A DNA stretch of 64,000 nucleotides from Polytrichum commune (taxonomy: Eukaryota; Streptophyta; Polytrichopsida; Polytrichales; Polytrichaceae). The notes beneath the pieces were generated by a model, which was not told the origin of the DNA, ran no database searches, and saw only the letters and a program-made list of their open reading frames with translations. Position 1 is the first letter of the stretch; every line of letters begins with the position of its first letter. The position numbers were made by a program, and so were the translations under genes. Location: positions 31,310,001-31,374,000 of the forward strand of contig OX485806.1 in the NCBI GenBank assembly GCA_950295325.1, in the 5' to 3' direction. Shown here one piece after another: positions 1 through 11,299 of this stretch.

Positions 1-63
1 TTCCAATCGAACCCATGCATAGAATCACACCTACTTACTTTGACTTTACATTACTTTACTTAC

Positions 64-2192
64 TTTTGTCTTTGGGTGCTACCCCAATCCTGCCAGCCCG
101 CGGGGATGATGATGTTGTCCATGTAAGTATTGATGTACACAGTGCGGGAGTAAGGCCCCCACGCTCTTCCCAAGTAGACTTGCCCGGTGCCCGTAATCTT
201 GCAGTCGATGAATGCGAACCCCGTGTTTTCATTCGGGGAGGATCTCTTCTGTGCCGTGAGAGATCCCGAGATGTACGAGTCCTGCGCCATGGCGTGGAGC
301 TCGCAATTCTGGAGGCACATACACAACAAAGAGAGCAAGAAGCTAAGAAACTAACCTACAAACAACATGTCCTGAAACAAGAAATGAAATGAAATGCACA
401 AAATCCTGACGTAATTTTTTCTTCGGCAAGCTGGATCTATTGGGTCTCTTGGATTCAGCAAATTCAGCACCAGGTTCAAGAGATTGCCTCAATCAAACCA
501 AAAACTGGAAACTGATCAAGACCATAGGTAGAAGTCTCGGAATCTGTTCCAGAAATTGGGTTTTGTCTCATTACTTTGGAGACCGACTGAGAAGCCACAA
601 CAAGGAACATTGCCCTACAAAAAGAGCTGAAATGAATTGCACAAAAACCCGAACCAAATTGTCTTCGGCGAGGTATGTGTTGGGATTCCGAATGTAGGAA
701 GCATGGTACGAACAACTACAATGTGTTAGACTAATTTGAGCATGTGTACAAGTGTCTTGGAATTTGGTTCCAGAAACTGGGTTATGTCGTTCTTACTTTG
801 AAGACCGACTGCGCATCGCCGAAGATGAAGTCGATGGTGCCTTCGATGTAGCAATCCTTGAAGTAATGTCGTCCAGCGTAATCGAAGAGCGTGTCTTGTC
901 CTCCATACATCCCGCACCCGTAGAAAGCCGCCTTGTCAGCTGCAAGTAGCACTGCCACCGCCTGGCCGTTAACAGCACCGGGATTTGCCGGAGGGGCAGC
1001 ATTCTACACCATCAACATATAAAAGATCATCACAACATCATCAGACTTTCATACCGAAAATTAGCCACATTCCCGGACTAACCAATCGGCGTGATGAATC
1101 CTGCAAGAAGAAGGTTGAACCTCTGAATTCCCGGATTCGAATGAATGGTTTTCTTGACTACCTGAAATCCAATGCCTCTCGCAATGAAATTTGGCGCCCA
1201 TACGGTGAACGTCGCACTATCTGCTGTGCCACTCATACTGGCCGTCTCCGAGTATGTGAGCATGGTTGCTGTCATCCCTGCTCCTTGCAATACGATGTAA
1301 GGCTTGTTGTAGGGAATCACCACCTTCTCGCTGCAAACCAACCCAAGTCCATACGATCCCGCTGTCAGCTCAAAACATCATTGAACCTACCCTCACTTAT
1401 GTAAAATCTTGAGCAAGAGTCGACAAGGGTAATTGAGCAGAGCTTTTGATGCAGGGAAAGAATGAGCCCAAATCCATGCAAACACACACGTGAGCTCAAT
1501 AAATTACGGAACCCATCCTCACCCAAGTAAAATCTTGAACAAGATCTCGGAAAGACTAATTGAGCAGGGATTTTAAAAGAAAGAACGAACCTAAATCCCC
1601 CATACCCACCACACGTCTGCCCAAGAAACCACTGAACCTATGCTCCCCCATATAAACTCCTGAGTACGAGTTCGGCAAGAGTAATTGGGCAAGAATTTTG
1701 ATGCTAAGAAGAACCTCAACCAACCCCACCTACAGAGATTCATAAAGCAATTTGTGCACATGTGGCCACCCACCGGTACACGCCAGCTGCAATGGTGATC
1801 TGAACCCACTGCGCATTGTTGACAGGGATGGAGTCAATGGCCGCTTGAATGTTGTTGAAATTCGCATTCCCTGTCTTAGAAACCGTGAGCTGATTCGATC
1901 CGACCTTACTGTTGAACTGGTTATGGTGGTGGTGACTGTGTCCCGAAGCAGCCCAGAACTGGGAATTATTACTAGACGCACCATCGCTGCTACTAGTACT
2001 GCTGCTGCTTCTACTCACCTCACCAAATCCCTCCGTCAACTGGAGCTTGTGCTCTTTCGCAAAATTGGAGTGACGCTGCTCGGTGGGGGAAGCATACGTA
2101 ACCCCCTGGATTTCTCGAGCACTTACTTCGCAGCTGATCAAAGCCAAAACAATCATCCCCAACAACATCATACTCCATGCTGCATTAATCAT
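64..2192 (-). CDS. PME: PME-A, pectin methylesterase, 3' end outside window
   Basis: A secreted pectinesterase (CE8 family) expected to remove methyl esters from cell-wall homogalacturonan. Exons (minus strand): 2192-1774, 1330-1162, 1003-797, 308-64. All junctions are GT/AG with phases 2, 0, 0, 2. The last exon, matching exon 5 of the other two genes, lies left of the window. I chose ATG 2192 because it is followed directly by a hydrophobic signal peptide (residues 1-25); an upstream in-frame ATG at 2237 would add 15 polar residues. A Ser-rich stretch (60-78) and a His run (85-90) precede the catalytic domain. Family catalytic residues are all visible: oxyanion Gln210 and Gln232, acid/base Asp233, nucleophile Asp254 in DFIFG, and Arg313/Trp315 in LGRAW. 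Spacing agrees with the family (22 residues between the Gln, 21 between the Asp). There is no PRO inhibitor domain. Introns 1 and 3 contain tandem repeats that copy exon ends. Confident in family and exons, less so in the start. Confidence 0.92.
384..815 (-). repeat. two-unit tandem duplication across exon 3 end of PME-A
   Basis: Two units with a period of 222 bp. The right unit ends in the last bases of exon 3 and its 5' splice site (797-812). The left unit, inside intron 3 (about 533-595), repeats the GACCGACT block (581-588 versus 803-810), the following ACTTTGGAG-like bases and the adjoining intron. A second anchor is the TTCTTCGGC/GTCTTCGGC block near 418 and 660. On the coding strand the copy reads as a degenerate SQSVSK followed by GTAATG, mimicking the real QSVFK plus GTAAGA donor. 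The exon end is therefore duplicated inside its own intron. Confidence 0.75.
1384..1735. repeat. three-unit tandem repeat in PME-A intron 1
   Basis: Three diverged direct repeats of about 128 bp start near 1384, 1513 and 1640. Each carries a CCTCACxxAxGTAAAATCTTGAG-like block followed by an ATTGAGCAG-like block and a TTTTGATGC-like block. They fill most of intron 1. Near 1601-1618 one unit resembles the exon 1 end and donor (coding-strand GACGTGTGGTGGGT beside the real GGCGTGTACCGGTGGGT), which hints that the array grew from the exon 1 junction. That last similarity is short and could be chance. Confidence 0.7.
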
Positions 2193-2249
2193 CCCACAAT
2201 CTGCTCTCTCCCGGTGACACATCATTTTATATCTCATCCGCTTCCCCAA

Positions 2250-3260
2250 AAAACCACTTCACGATGAATGGGTTAAGGTATGATGCTAGAACCTCCCAAA
2301 TACTGCACGCTCTGACCTCCAGAAACCGTTTCACCTCTGCAACATCCCCATCCTCATCCTCATCCTCATCCCCATCCCTGACGCTGAAGAACTCCAGAAA
2401 GAATGTCCCCCCCGCTTTCTCTCCCCCCGAAAACACACAGTCTGGCGAGGTTAAGGTTAAGGTCAAGGGTAACCCAGTCGCAACAACAAATCCACAGACT
2501 CACGCCCCAGAGCACTTCTTGAAACGACACATGTCACTCAAAAGATTGCACGATAGCCGAATGCCGGCTTGGATCGAATGATGTGTAAGTGTATGTATGT
2601 ACATGTATGCGGTGGCTTAACCCAATTGGGTGTAACTTAAGCGACCATCCAAAATCTCTATGTAACTAAGTTACTCTGAAAACCCCAGTAGTCAAACCCA
2701 CCTGCAGTCTGACTGATCTTAGTCCCGCCAGCTCAATCCCCGCACATGAAGACAAGACATGAGCCTCCCCCGCCCACCCAATTCCTGTAAGCTACAGCTT
2801 ACATCCGAACCGCCGATCTCTCGTCTCGTCAATGCCTGCACTACTTAACTTACTTCCCTCCAGTGTGCGCAGACCTGCAAGTGAAGGATTCGAGTAGCAG
2901 GCAGGCAGACAGGCACACAGGCAGGGTTATACATAGACAGGTCTCCCTCCTTAGATTTCTGACTGCACCTGCGGCTGTTGCTGCGAGATTTATGACACAG
3001 AGCTGGTGCAGACAGACAGATCTGACTGAGGGAGCTACTTACAATCTCAAGTTGGAGGAGGCGCAGTCTGCCAGGGCTGCCGGATCTGCAACTAAGCTAC
3101 TGATGCATCTATGGAAGTGGGGCACGAGCTAAGTAGTCTGGGGGCGGCTCTGATGATATGTGTGCCTGCATGTTGCGGTCTGTCTGACTGTCGGTGGGCC
3201 CTCGCCATAGCCGCTGCCTTTCCTGCAACTCCGGTAAAAGGGAAGGGAATAAGTGAGGTT
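2250..3260. other. 5' flank of PME-A, no gene seen
   Basis: This is the region upstream of PME-A. It holds a short TCC-rich run (2345-2375), a GTATGTATG-like run (2590-2610) and a CAGGCAGACAGGC-like run (2900-2925). Open frames here are short and overlap on both strands, and none resembles a known protein. A TATAAA on the minus strand near 2225-2230 lies too close to the start codon to be a convincing core promoter. No clear promoter is assigned. Confidence 0.5.
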
Positions 3261-3261
3261 T

Positions 3262-3640
3262 GAGGTATGTATATATATGTGGGTGCTATTTGGTGCATTT
3301 CTCATCTTCTCCAACTTCCACAACAAAACGTGTGTTGCATGAGCAAATCTACGACGAAACATCATGTGCAAAAATTGGATTGAAAATCGGGCCTCCCTGG
3401 ATTTAGTTATGGTTATCATAAGTGCATGTTTGTTGATTTCTCAACTGGGTGCATAGGTCGTCCCAGTTGTGTTCACTGTTGAGTGTCGAGTAGGTATTGA
3501 CATTTGAAGACGTAGTCCAATCTTTGTTTAAACCTTGTGTGTTTGTGATTTTTTGCTCTTTGATTCTCACCACACCCACATACCAATCGAATGAGGGGTT
3601 TGATTAAGGAAACGGGCCACTTAAGACCCATTTGCTTTTT
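3262..3640 (+). repeat. MITE family A, copy 1
   Basis: A non-coding element of about 375 bp whose ends are degenerate inverted repeats. The family 5' end reads roughly TAAGGTATGTGGGTG and the 3' end GACCCATCTACCTTA. Internal landmarks shared with other copies are GATTGAAAATCGG, TTAGTTATGGTTATC, GTGCATGTTTGTT, GACTATTGAGTGTAGAG, AGTCCAATCT and CACTTAAGACCCAT. A nearly full inverted copy lies at 4740-5116. The size and terminal repeats suit a MITE; its superfamily is not certain, since TAA/TTA at the ends could be a PIF/Harbinger target site or part of the element. Confidence 0.7.
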
Positions 3641-3760
3641 GCCGCACTGGAAGAAAAAAAGGAACTTGAGAGAGGATTTCTTAAGTTAAGATATGTGGGG
3701 GTTATGTGGTTGGTTCTCACTCTGCCATGACCGATCGCTCATCCAAGAGTGGAAGGGTTA

Positions 3761-4014
3761 TCAAAACTCATCATAAAATCTCATTCATAAAGGCGTGGTA
3801 TCATTCATAATGTTTGTATTTTGTTCATGAGCCAATCGGTTATGAACTAGATATCTAAGGAAAGAAGGGTGGATGATGAGCCATGGGAGCAACTTGTCAT
3901 CCACCTACTCGAGCTGCTTATTGGGTCCACAACTTATGATCGGCTCATGAACGGAATCTAAGAGTTATGAATGACATCATGTCGTCATGGATGAAAATTT
4001 GTGATGAGTTCTAA
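3761..4014. mobile_element. MITE with long terminal inverted repeats, TA target site
   Basis: A 254-bp element flanked by TA (3759-3760 and 4015-4016). Its ends are imperfect inverted repeats of about 50 bp: left TCAAAACTCATCATAAA and right, reversed, TTAGAACTCATCACAAA, continuing to ATCATTCATAATGT versus GTCATTCATAACTCT. A TA target duplication and short size are typical of Tc1/mariner-type (Stowaway-like) MITEs. No coding potential. A partial right-end relative is seen near 14375-14395. Confidence 0.75.
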
Positions 4015-4279
4015 TAAACATCACTTGTATTGGGGGCTCCAACCATACACAATGTAAGTCTTCATATTTTGCTCCTTGATTCCAAAGCTTCCATCCAAAG
4101 CCCAATGACCAATCCTCAAAAAAGGTTCAATAGCTTGAGCAAGTATAAAAGTGGTCATGTTTAGAGTGAGATGTCAAGAGGGAATTCGTAGTAAACAAAG
4201 GAGAATTCTTGACAAACTGAAGCATGCTTGAAAAGCCCATTCACTCCATGCCCACAAACCAAAAGCTCAAACTCTTTAC

Positions 4280-4395
4280 CTTCATCTCCTGACATGTAGT
4301 TTGGGATTTTGATCAAGAGCTTGTAAATTATATTTGAGAACTTGTCATACTTGTTTCACTTGACATCCATTAGGGCTATTATGCACGTGATTCTA
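4280..4395 (+). repeat. fragment of dispersed repeat family J
   Basis: The block GGGATTTTGATCAAGAGCTTG, followed by GAGAACTTGTCA, matches other family J copies at 9950-10560 (inverted), 37080-37540 and 59690-60190. It is too short and decayed to classify. Immediately right of it (4391-4420) is an end fragment of MITE family B, ACCATAAATGGTGTAG. Confidence 0.5.
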
Positions 4396-4569
4396 AATAC
4401 CATAAATGGTGTAGTTTGTAATGCCTAATGTAGAACCTATGAGTGAAAATGAGCGAAACGAGGCAATTGATCGGGGTCGCAATCATATGAAGAGAAATTT
4501 CTTTGAAGTGCAATAGTAGATGTAGAGGAAAGTGACAGAGATGCAATTAAGGATGACTCTCACCTCGCA

Positions 4570-4595
4570 GTCACAGAGAGAGAGAGAGAGAGAGA
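4570..4595. repeat. (AG)n microsatellite
   Basis: An uninterrupted run of AG dinucleotides beginning after a CACAG. A matching (TC)n tract lies at about 8598-8622. Both are ordinary simple repeats. Confidence 0.9.
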
Positions 4596-4739
4596 ACCAA
4601 CCATGGGCCAATATGAAGAAAAGGGACGCTTCAACCCTAGCCGTTGTTTTGACTTGTTGGTGACGATTATATACATTTATATACCCTACATTCACTTAGA
4701 AATGCTTGTGAAATTATCATGCAAGCAAATGCAAAATCC

Positions 4740-5116
4740 TAAGGTATGTGGATGGGTCTTAAGTGGCTCGTTTTCTTAATTGGACCCCTCTATTTGATTG
4801 GTATGTGATTTGGTGAGGATTAAAGAGAAAACGTCATAGATACACATGTTTAAAAGAGATTGATATTAATAACTACCCTACACTTAATAATTAGAACAAC
4901 TGGGAGGACTTATATGCCTCCAATTAACAAATCAACAAACATGTTCTTCCCATAACCATAACTAAATGAGAGGAGGTGATAGGTCCGATTTTCAATCCGG
5001 TTTTTACAGATGTTTCATCTTAGATTTGCTAATGCAACATGAGTTTTGTTGTGTAAATCTAATCCATAGAACTTGGAGAACATGAATAACAAACCAAATA
5101 ACACCCACAGACCTTA
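4740..5116 (-). repeat. MITE family A, copy 2 (inverted relative to copy 1)
   Basis: Reverse-complement copy of the element at 3262-3640. It opens with TAAGGTATGTGGATGGGTC and closes with AACACCCACAGACCTTA, so the terminal inverted repeats are well kept. All the internal family landmarks are present. With copy 1 it forms a large inverted pair enclosing the TA-flanked MITE at 3761-4014; such a pair could fold into a long hairpin if transcribed. Confidence 0.75.
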
Positions 5117-5229
5117 ATACATATCTTTCAGTAATTGTGACTCATGTTAGGCTTCAAACCACACATCACGAATACAAGAATACCAAAAGAGATTGGAGCA
5201 TTCAATATGTGTGGGTTTGAAAGTATGAG

Positions 5230-5645
5230 GGTATGAAAGAATGAGAGTTTTCCATAAAGTCCCTCAAAGAAGGACAAGACTTTGGGCTCAATCCTTCTAT
5301 GAGAAAACTTTCCATCAAGAGCTCGTTAGCTCATTGTACATCGGAGCCTATTCTGAAGTCGGGTGTCACCTCTTTCCACCTCTCAAACTTTGAGAATTTT
5401 AGGATCTAAACTAGAGTATGAGCATGAGATCCACTATCCTAAATCCCATATTGGTTTGTGCAACGCTAGCTTGGCCTACCCATCCTAGAAAGACAAGTTT
5501 AAATACCAACTTTTAATAACCCGATAACACTCTTTGTACATGATAATATAAGCATTTAGAAACTTGAATGACTTTGTGTTAATTCTCATAAACTCAAGGT
5601 TTGGGACTAAACCCATGGTCTCATTTCCTTTACTTCACAAATGAA
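5230..5645 (-). repeat. dispersed repeat family E, copy 1
   Basis: About 415 bp that match, in reverse complement, 36385-36740 and in part 16660-16870. Shared blocks include TGAGTTTATG next to ATTAACACAAAG, GGGATTTAGGA, AGTGG, GGCCAAGCTAGC, and TCCTTCTTTGAGGGACTTT. No open frame. The superfamily is unknown. Confidence 0.6.
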
Positions 5646-7058
5646 TCTATTATGATTTTGGTACTTTGATACATCAATTCGGAGTTGGACTTGAGAGTGA
5701 TCACAAATCACGTCATTCATGATTTCTTGAGCTACTTGAGGAGTTGAGAGCATCAAGCATGAAGCTACGTCAATTAATGATGATTTGATTGACGGGTCGT
5801 GAGTCTACATTGCAATAAGGATTCACAACAAAAACACTTTGACCCCAAAGGACATGGCGGGATTGCACATTTTGTAAGACCTTTTTTGTTTTTGGTATAA
5901 AAGCATGTTTCCAAAATGTCTTATAAGAATTTTCCCAAGCGAGAAGCTGTGAGCTTCGTGAGGCACCATCAAAAGATCAAATTCAAATGGTTGAAGTCCA
6001 AAAGAAATCTTTCATAGAGTATTCTTCAACTTTATATCTAGAAGTAATTACTCTCAAAAAACAATATAAACACCAAACACCAATGATTGTTTTTGATGTA
6101 AAGCTTGATGTGATTGGTTATAGTAACCATGAATATCATAGTGATGGACAATCACAAGCCTAAGGGCCACTTTACACACAAGCCAAGAGCCACGACCATG
6201 AAATTGTGAGAGCCCAATAGAAAGTGTCCAAAGGCCGTCCCAAGACACCTCCAAAATCATGTAGTGTGGTCACGGACTCTCAAGTGTAATGTGAAGTTAT
6301 ATGTGGTCATGTCCTCAACCAAATGATGTTTCAATGTATTTCTATTCATGCGGGTCCTCACACATGATAAAACAAAATAATTCAACGGTTCTAAAGTTTC
6401 AGAGTGCCATGGTCTCCCATTTTTGTGTTAGGTCTACCTCCAAGAGGTGGTGTTTGAAAATAGTCCAAGTCACCATGAAACACAATCCATTGAATGCCAT
6501 GTAGGAGTCCATGTAGACTTTACATCCGTCTTGCATTCACATACTCCATTGGTCCCTCAAGCGTAGTGTGAAGTGAACTTGGACCGGCTCCACCTTTTCC
6601 ACCAATGAGAGTGCTTGAAGTGCAATGGTCACGGGCTCTCAGTCTCATGCGCGAAGTGGGCCTTATATGCTCTTCAAGTGATAGATTTGTCAGAATTCTT
6701 TATGAAATGTGAACACTTCATAATGTATAAATAAAGGATACCCGATCCTTGATGAATAGTTGTAATAAGCTTTTGGAGGTGATATACAATTTCAAATTTA
6801 CACGTGATTTACTTTAAGCAAAATTTTACATATTCTTGAGCCAGGTCTATCCATTTGAAGTTATGAGTTCCATTTTGTATATTTAGGTCTATAAGAATTG
6901 AATGAAACTGAGTTGAAGGACCTCTTGAATCCTACTCCATGAATATTTGTGCCAAGAGCATCAAAGGAATAAAACTTTAGTAGAAAACTTTATAATTCGT
7001 ATGAGAATGAAATGACATGAACTATCGATTTGAAGTTGAGAGTCCCATTTTGGGATAT
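5646..7058. other. AT-rich spacer with weak direct repeats
   Basis: No gene is recognised. Degenerate direct repeats occur: GGTCACGGACTCTCA near 6264 and GGTCACGGGCTCTCA near 6627, both followed by a GTGAAG/GCGAAG-like block, with a third weaker copy near 6560. A second pair, TTTGAAGTTATGAGTTCCAT near 6850 and TTTGAAGTTGAGAGTCCCAT near 7028, is 178 bp apart. Open frames here are short and show no protein signature. Confidence 0.5.
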
Positions 7059-7462
7059 TTAAGGTAGATGGGTTTTCCAAGTAGCCCATTTCTTCTAGGA
7101 TATGAAACACTCAATTGAGCTAATACATGAAGTTAACAAATCCAGATTGAGGCCGTAGTCACTTTCCTCATAAGTTTTGGAGCTCATATGAGCATTTTAT
7201 TCATTGTCAAAGTGAAGATTACCATACTCGTTAAATGGCCATTCAAGTCCCCCAATTATGTTGACTATTGAACTCAAAACGATTATCACATTTTTAGTAC
7301 GGAGTCCAATCTCATTTTAAACACGTGTCTTTTCAATATCTGTTCTTGGAGCCACTACAAACCACGTACCACTCAAATATAGGTGTCCTAAAGGGAAACA
7401 CAACCATATAAGGGTTGTAATGAAAAACCCTTTAGGTTCAATACACTTTAGGTCTACCTTTA
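7059..7462 (+). repeat. MITE family A, variant A'
   Basis: Starts TTAAGGTAGATGGG and ends TAGGTCTACCTTTA, an inverted pair. The inside differs from copies 1-2 in its left half (CCAAGTAGCCCATTTCTTC and GGAGCTCATATGAGCAT blocks) but shares the right half: TTGACTATTGA, GTCCAATCTC, TTTTAAACACGTGTC, ACCACTCAAATATAGGTGTCC. The same A' arrangement recurs at 8990-9323 and in 51269-52095. Confidence 0.65.
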
Positions 7463-8789
7463 TGTTTGTAAGGGTGAAAGATTGGAGAAAAATGTTTCTA
7501 GATGTGATGTTAGGGGATGTTGTGTACAAAAAATTTGGAATCTCATATTTAAGTAAATTTGGGCATATTTTGAAAATATGAAATTTTGCTTCAAAACTAT
7601 GGGCGTATCCATAGATTCACTTCTAAGAGACTTGATTTTTTTGGAAGGTCTCTAAAGCTTACTTAAATGTTATGCTATTAAAAATATGATGGAAAAAATC
7701 AAACATCTATTTTATAATGTTAAATCTACATAACTAAATGTTGAATAGTGAAATTATGATCAAAATAATTGCTACAATATTATCATAATAAACTCAGGGA
7801 GCAAGCATGGTCAGGTGTACCAAAAAATTTGTTTTGGTATACTAAAACCATCATTTTTGGGGGGTCAAATGCCTAAATGTGGTAGCAAAGTGTTGTTTAA
7901 ATTTTATTTTTCTTCATGGCAAACTCTATTGTTGTGTCAAATACTCAAATATAGGACATCACTTGAGATGAGATCTTCAAAGCTTATCATTAAAAGTGAT
8001 GCTCAAAAGCAATGGCTAAATCTTATTTTGGTTGTAGATTTCATGACCTTAAATATTTTGAAGGTGGAATTTTTTTCACAATCCTTGAATTCATTGTAAA
8101 CTTGAAGGCATCATCATAAAAATTTGTAGAAAAACATCAACTTAATGTAATTTCATCATTTAAAAAAAGAAAACAGACATTTACTTGTTCAATATCACCT
8201 ACTTGCACACCACTTCCACCTTGTGGTAGGCTACTAGAGTTGTCCACTCGACCGTGCTTGCACCCCTCAACATATTCTATCAAAAGCTCTCAACATACAA
8301 TCCGATTATAAGATCCTATGATAGAATTTGGCATGTTATAATCATGAACTTGAACTTAGTCCAATTTCACTTAAATATTAATTCGGAGAGAGAGAATTAT
8401 TGTATATACAAAAGCACCTCTCACTCCTCCAACATAAAAACCTTAAAATAACATACAACCCAAAGATTACTTTTTCTTAGTTGATTTGACACTGGAATTA
8501 GCTTTAAAAACCCATGAGTTAGCATACTCAATGCCATTTGAGATGAATCAATACATACTCATAAAGGGTCAAGTATTTTTGTTAGATAGATGAGCTCGGT
8601 TCTCTCTCTCTCTCTCTCTACAATCAATACCTACTACTGTGCAATGTTGATGATATTAAAATACTTCTTATGTTGTGTGTAATTATGCCAATGAGATTCA
8701 ATAAGTTATATACACAAAGAAAATCCTTCTCAGACATAAATGTAGAAAGAGAGAGGTTGGAGCACTCCGAGGTCCCGTTCACACTATGA
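7463..8789. other. gene-free AT-rich spacer
   Basis: I see no gene here. Open frames of 60-95 codons are Lys/Phe/Leu-rich, typical of chance frames in AT-rich DNA. A (TC)n run at about 8598-8622 is the only clear structure. Confidence 0.5.
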
Positions 8790-8816
8790 TAAGGTAAGGT
8801 AAGGTAAGGTAAGGTA
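8789..8816 (+). repeat. (AAGGT)n pentanucleotide repeat
   Basis: Five tandem AAGGT units (phase GTAAG). The unit equals the first bases of the family A terminal repeat (AAGGTA), so the run may be slippage at the end of a family A element whose body follows. Confidence 0.85.
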
Positions 8817-8989
8817 GACGTGTGTGCCTTAAGTGGTTACTTTCTCCGCAAGGTAGGCAGTAAACCCTAAACCATGCACCAAGGGGACTCTTGAGCAAGG
8901 TAGGGCCAACATGTTTGAATTCACGTCTGATTGCCCAACATTGGTTTTCATTCTTTCTTTTTTTAGATTTTTTAGATTTTTTTCCCTGC

Positions 8990-9323
8990 ACCCACTTCTC
9001 GTAAGATATGAAACACGCAATTAGTGTGAGATGATTAGTGAATCTGAACTGTGCCTTGTAATTTTCGGAGCTCGTATGAATATCTTATTTAGAGTGAAGA
9101 TTCTCATGCTCGTTAAGTGGTCATAAATGTTTGCTCCCCCCCCCCCCCCACAATCATGTTGAGCATTGAGCCTAGAATGGTTAGCATGTTTTGAGCATGT
9201 AGTCCAATCTTTTTTTTAAATACATGTTTTTTTGGTGTTTGTTGAGATCCACACCTAACCACATGCCACTCAAATAAAGGTGTCCAGATTATTGTTGTGT
9301 TGGAATAAGGCACGTCTACCTTA
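8990..9323 (+). repeat. MITE family A, variant A' copy
   Basis: Contains ACCCACTTCTCGTAAGATATG, CGGAGCTCGTATGAATATCTT, GTCCAATC, ACACCTAACCACATGCCACTC and ends with GCACGTCTACCTTA, matching the A' copies at 7059 and 51269. A poly-C tract of about 14 (9135-9149) lies within it. The left end probably extends into the AAGGT array near 8815. Confidence 0.6.
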
Positions 9324-9594
9324 TGTGGATGTTATGCGGTAGAGAAGGAATTAATCACATACAAGAGTACCTCTCATTCATCCGACATAAAAGCTCTGAA
9401 ATAGTATGCAACTTGTAGGTTATTATTTCAAAATTTGAGACTAGCAATATTTTCGAGGACCCCAAAGTCTACTCTAAGTCATTTGATTTGAGATGAATCA
9501 ATCACAAACATATAGGTGGTGAAGTTTTCATGTTGAATGGACAAGAGGTACACCTATATTCAATATTTCCCTCTCTTAGTTCCATGGTTAGTAG

Positions 9595-9955
9595 TCTTTC
9601 ATGTTCTCCATCTTCAATTAATCAAGTTTATGAAACTAAACTCGTGTTGCACTAGTATAATTATGATGAAACATTGACAAAAATTAGATTGAGAATATGA
9701 CTTTCATTGATTTTTTGTTTACTATTGAAAGTGCATGTGTGCCGATTCTTTAAATGAATACCTAGGTTGCCCCACTTATATTGACTATTGAGTGTACATT
9801 GGTTAACAAGTTCTGAGGAAGTAGTCCAATCCCCTTTGAACATGCGCCTTTTGTGTCCATTCTTAGATCCTTGTGCCTAACCACAAATCACTCAAATATA
9901 GGGTGTCTTATTAAGAAAAGTACGCGAACTAGGCCTACATACTTAAGAGAGGTTG
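9595..9955 (+). repeat. MITE family A, copy
   Basis: Same internal order as copy 1: CATGTTCTCC, AACTCGTGTTGCA, GATTGAGAATATG, GTGCATGTGTGC, TTGACTATTGAGTGTAC, AGTCCAATCCC, CCACAAATCACTCAAATATA, ending with a decayed GGCCTACATACTTA. It is more diverged than copies 1 and 2. No coding potential. Confidence 0.6.
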
Positions 9956-10560
9956 AGAGCTCAAAGATTTAGAGCTTGAAGAAAGGAGCCTCTCATGTGT
10001 GCTTGTTCGCTCGAGTCCACTTCACACTTGAGCTTTCAACTTGTAAGGTTGATATTTTACTAGGCTTACAACACCTTGATGGAACCTCCATTCAAATGAT
10101 TGTGACAAGTTCTCTGACAAAATCTTAAGCTACCTCAATACGGAGGTCACTTAGGAATGTTGAAAGTTCAAGTTTTTGTTTTGTGGTCCCAAGCCGAGTA
10201 TTTATGGGCTCTCAAACATTTTCATTTGGTTTATCATGTATTCTCCTTTGTTTATTATCACCCTCCCTCCCGATTACTCACTTTCATCATGGCCACTTTC
10301 CACTTGCTCAAACTATTGAGAACTTGAGAATTGCTCAAACTCCCAACAATTTGAGCTAAGGATAAAATCTTGTAAAATCCAAGTATCAAACTCATGAAGA
10401 CTACAAGTTTAAGCCTCAACTCAAACTCTACAATGAAAGGGGGCTGAGAGGGGGTCTCATGTTTAATTATCAAGCAACTCAAAGACAAGTTCAAGAGAAT
10501 AGCGAGTGCCAAGGTAGAGTCCAGTTTCATTGTAGCAATATGGACTCACTACAAACTGAC
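9956..10560 (-). repeat. dispersed repeat family J, copy 1
   Basis: In reverse complement this matches 37080-37540 and 59960-60190: CTAAGTGACCTCC..GAGGTAGCTTAAGATTTTG, ATCAAGGTGTTGTAAG, CTCAAGTGTGAAGTGGACTC, GAGCTCTCAACCTCTC. A 90-codon minus-strand frame at 10258-10530 begins with a hydrophobic stretch, but it lies inside the repeat and is not conserved in the other copies, so I do not call it a gene. Confidence 0.55.
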
Positions 10561-11299
10561 AACCTAGTGGATGGAATCCTTTAGGTGAAATTGCCATGTG
10601 CGGTATCACCTAGCGCAATTTGCCAACTAGCCTCAAAGTTGTGCAATGGACTTAAACTTCTTTTTTCCTTATTTTTCTTCCCATGAATGGTTGCACTATA
10701 GCATGGTGAAAGGTGAACTTCATTGCTTTAACTTTCTCCTATCAAATTCCCTCCGAAATCCAATTGAGGCTCTCGACGATTAAGTTGGATGACTAAGAAT
10801 TGATATACCACCCCTAGCACTCCAAATTGGTCCACCGTCCACAATAGTCTCCTCTCAAAATGCGTAAGGAAAATATTATGTTTGTGTCAATACCAAAAAA
10901 GAAATCATACAAAACACCTTCGAACACATTAATGAAGGTTTCAATCAGGATAGAGAATTCACTTTATTTTCTAGTCCTTCTAGATCCACTTTCTAAGGTT
11001 TGAAGGGGCTAGGGTGTTCAACTTTTCCTTCACTTATGTTCCCTTTAACACGAGGCTGGGGAGGACTTTGACACTTAGAATGCTTAAGTGATAAAATACT
11101 TATAAGGTATAATGTGTTCCTATTATCAACACTGCCAAATCCACATACAAATACGACCTTTGGATTGGCTCGATGATTCACTCATTTGTTTAGCAATTGT
11201 GAATCACGATCTTTGTCATTTAGGTTCAAGATCGAAATTAAAAATGCAAATGTTATGAGAAGGCAATGCTCATATATGTTAAATATTAAATCTAGAATA
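10561..11299. other. gene-free spacer
   Basis: No gene, tandem repeat or paired terminal repeat is apparent to me in this stretch. Confidence 0.4.

Noticed and set aside
2225-2230. TATAAA upstream of PME-A start
   Set aside because: It is only about 35 bp from the chosen ATG and would leave almost no 5' untranslated region.
1752-2267. 171-codon plus-strand frame opposite PME-A exon 1
   Set aside because: Antisense shadow of a real coding exon; the minus strand carries the PME signature.
8779-9020. Lys-rich minus-strand frames
   Set aside because: They read the AAGGT repeat and T-rich tracts; not coding.
10258-10530. 90-codon minus-strand frame with a signal-peptide-like start
   Set aside because: It lies inside dispersed repeat family J, and the other copies do not keep the frame.
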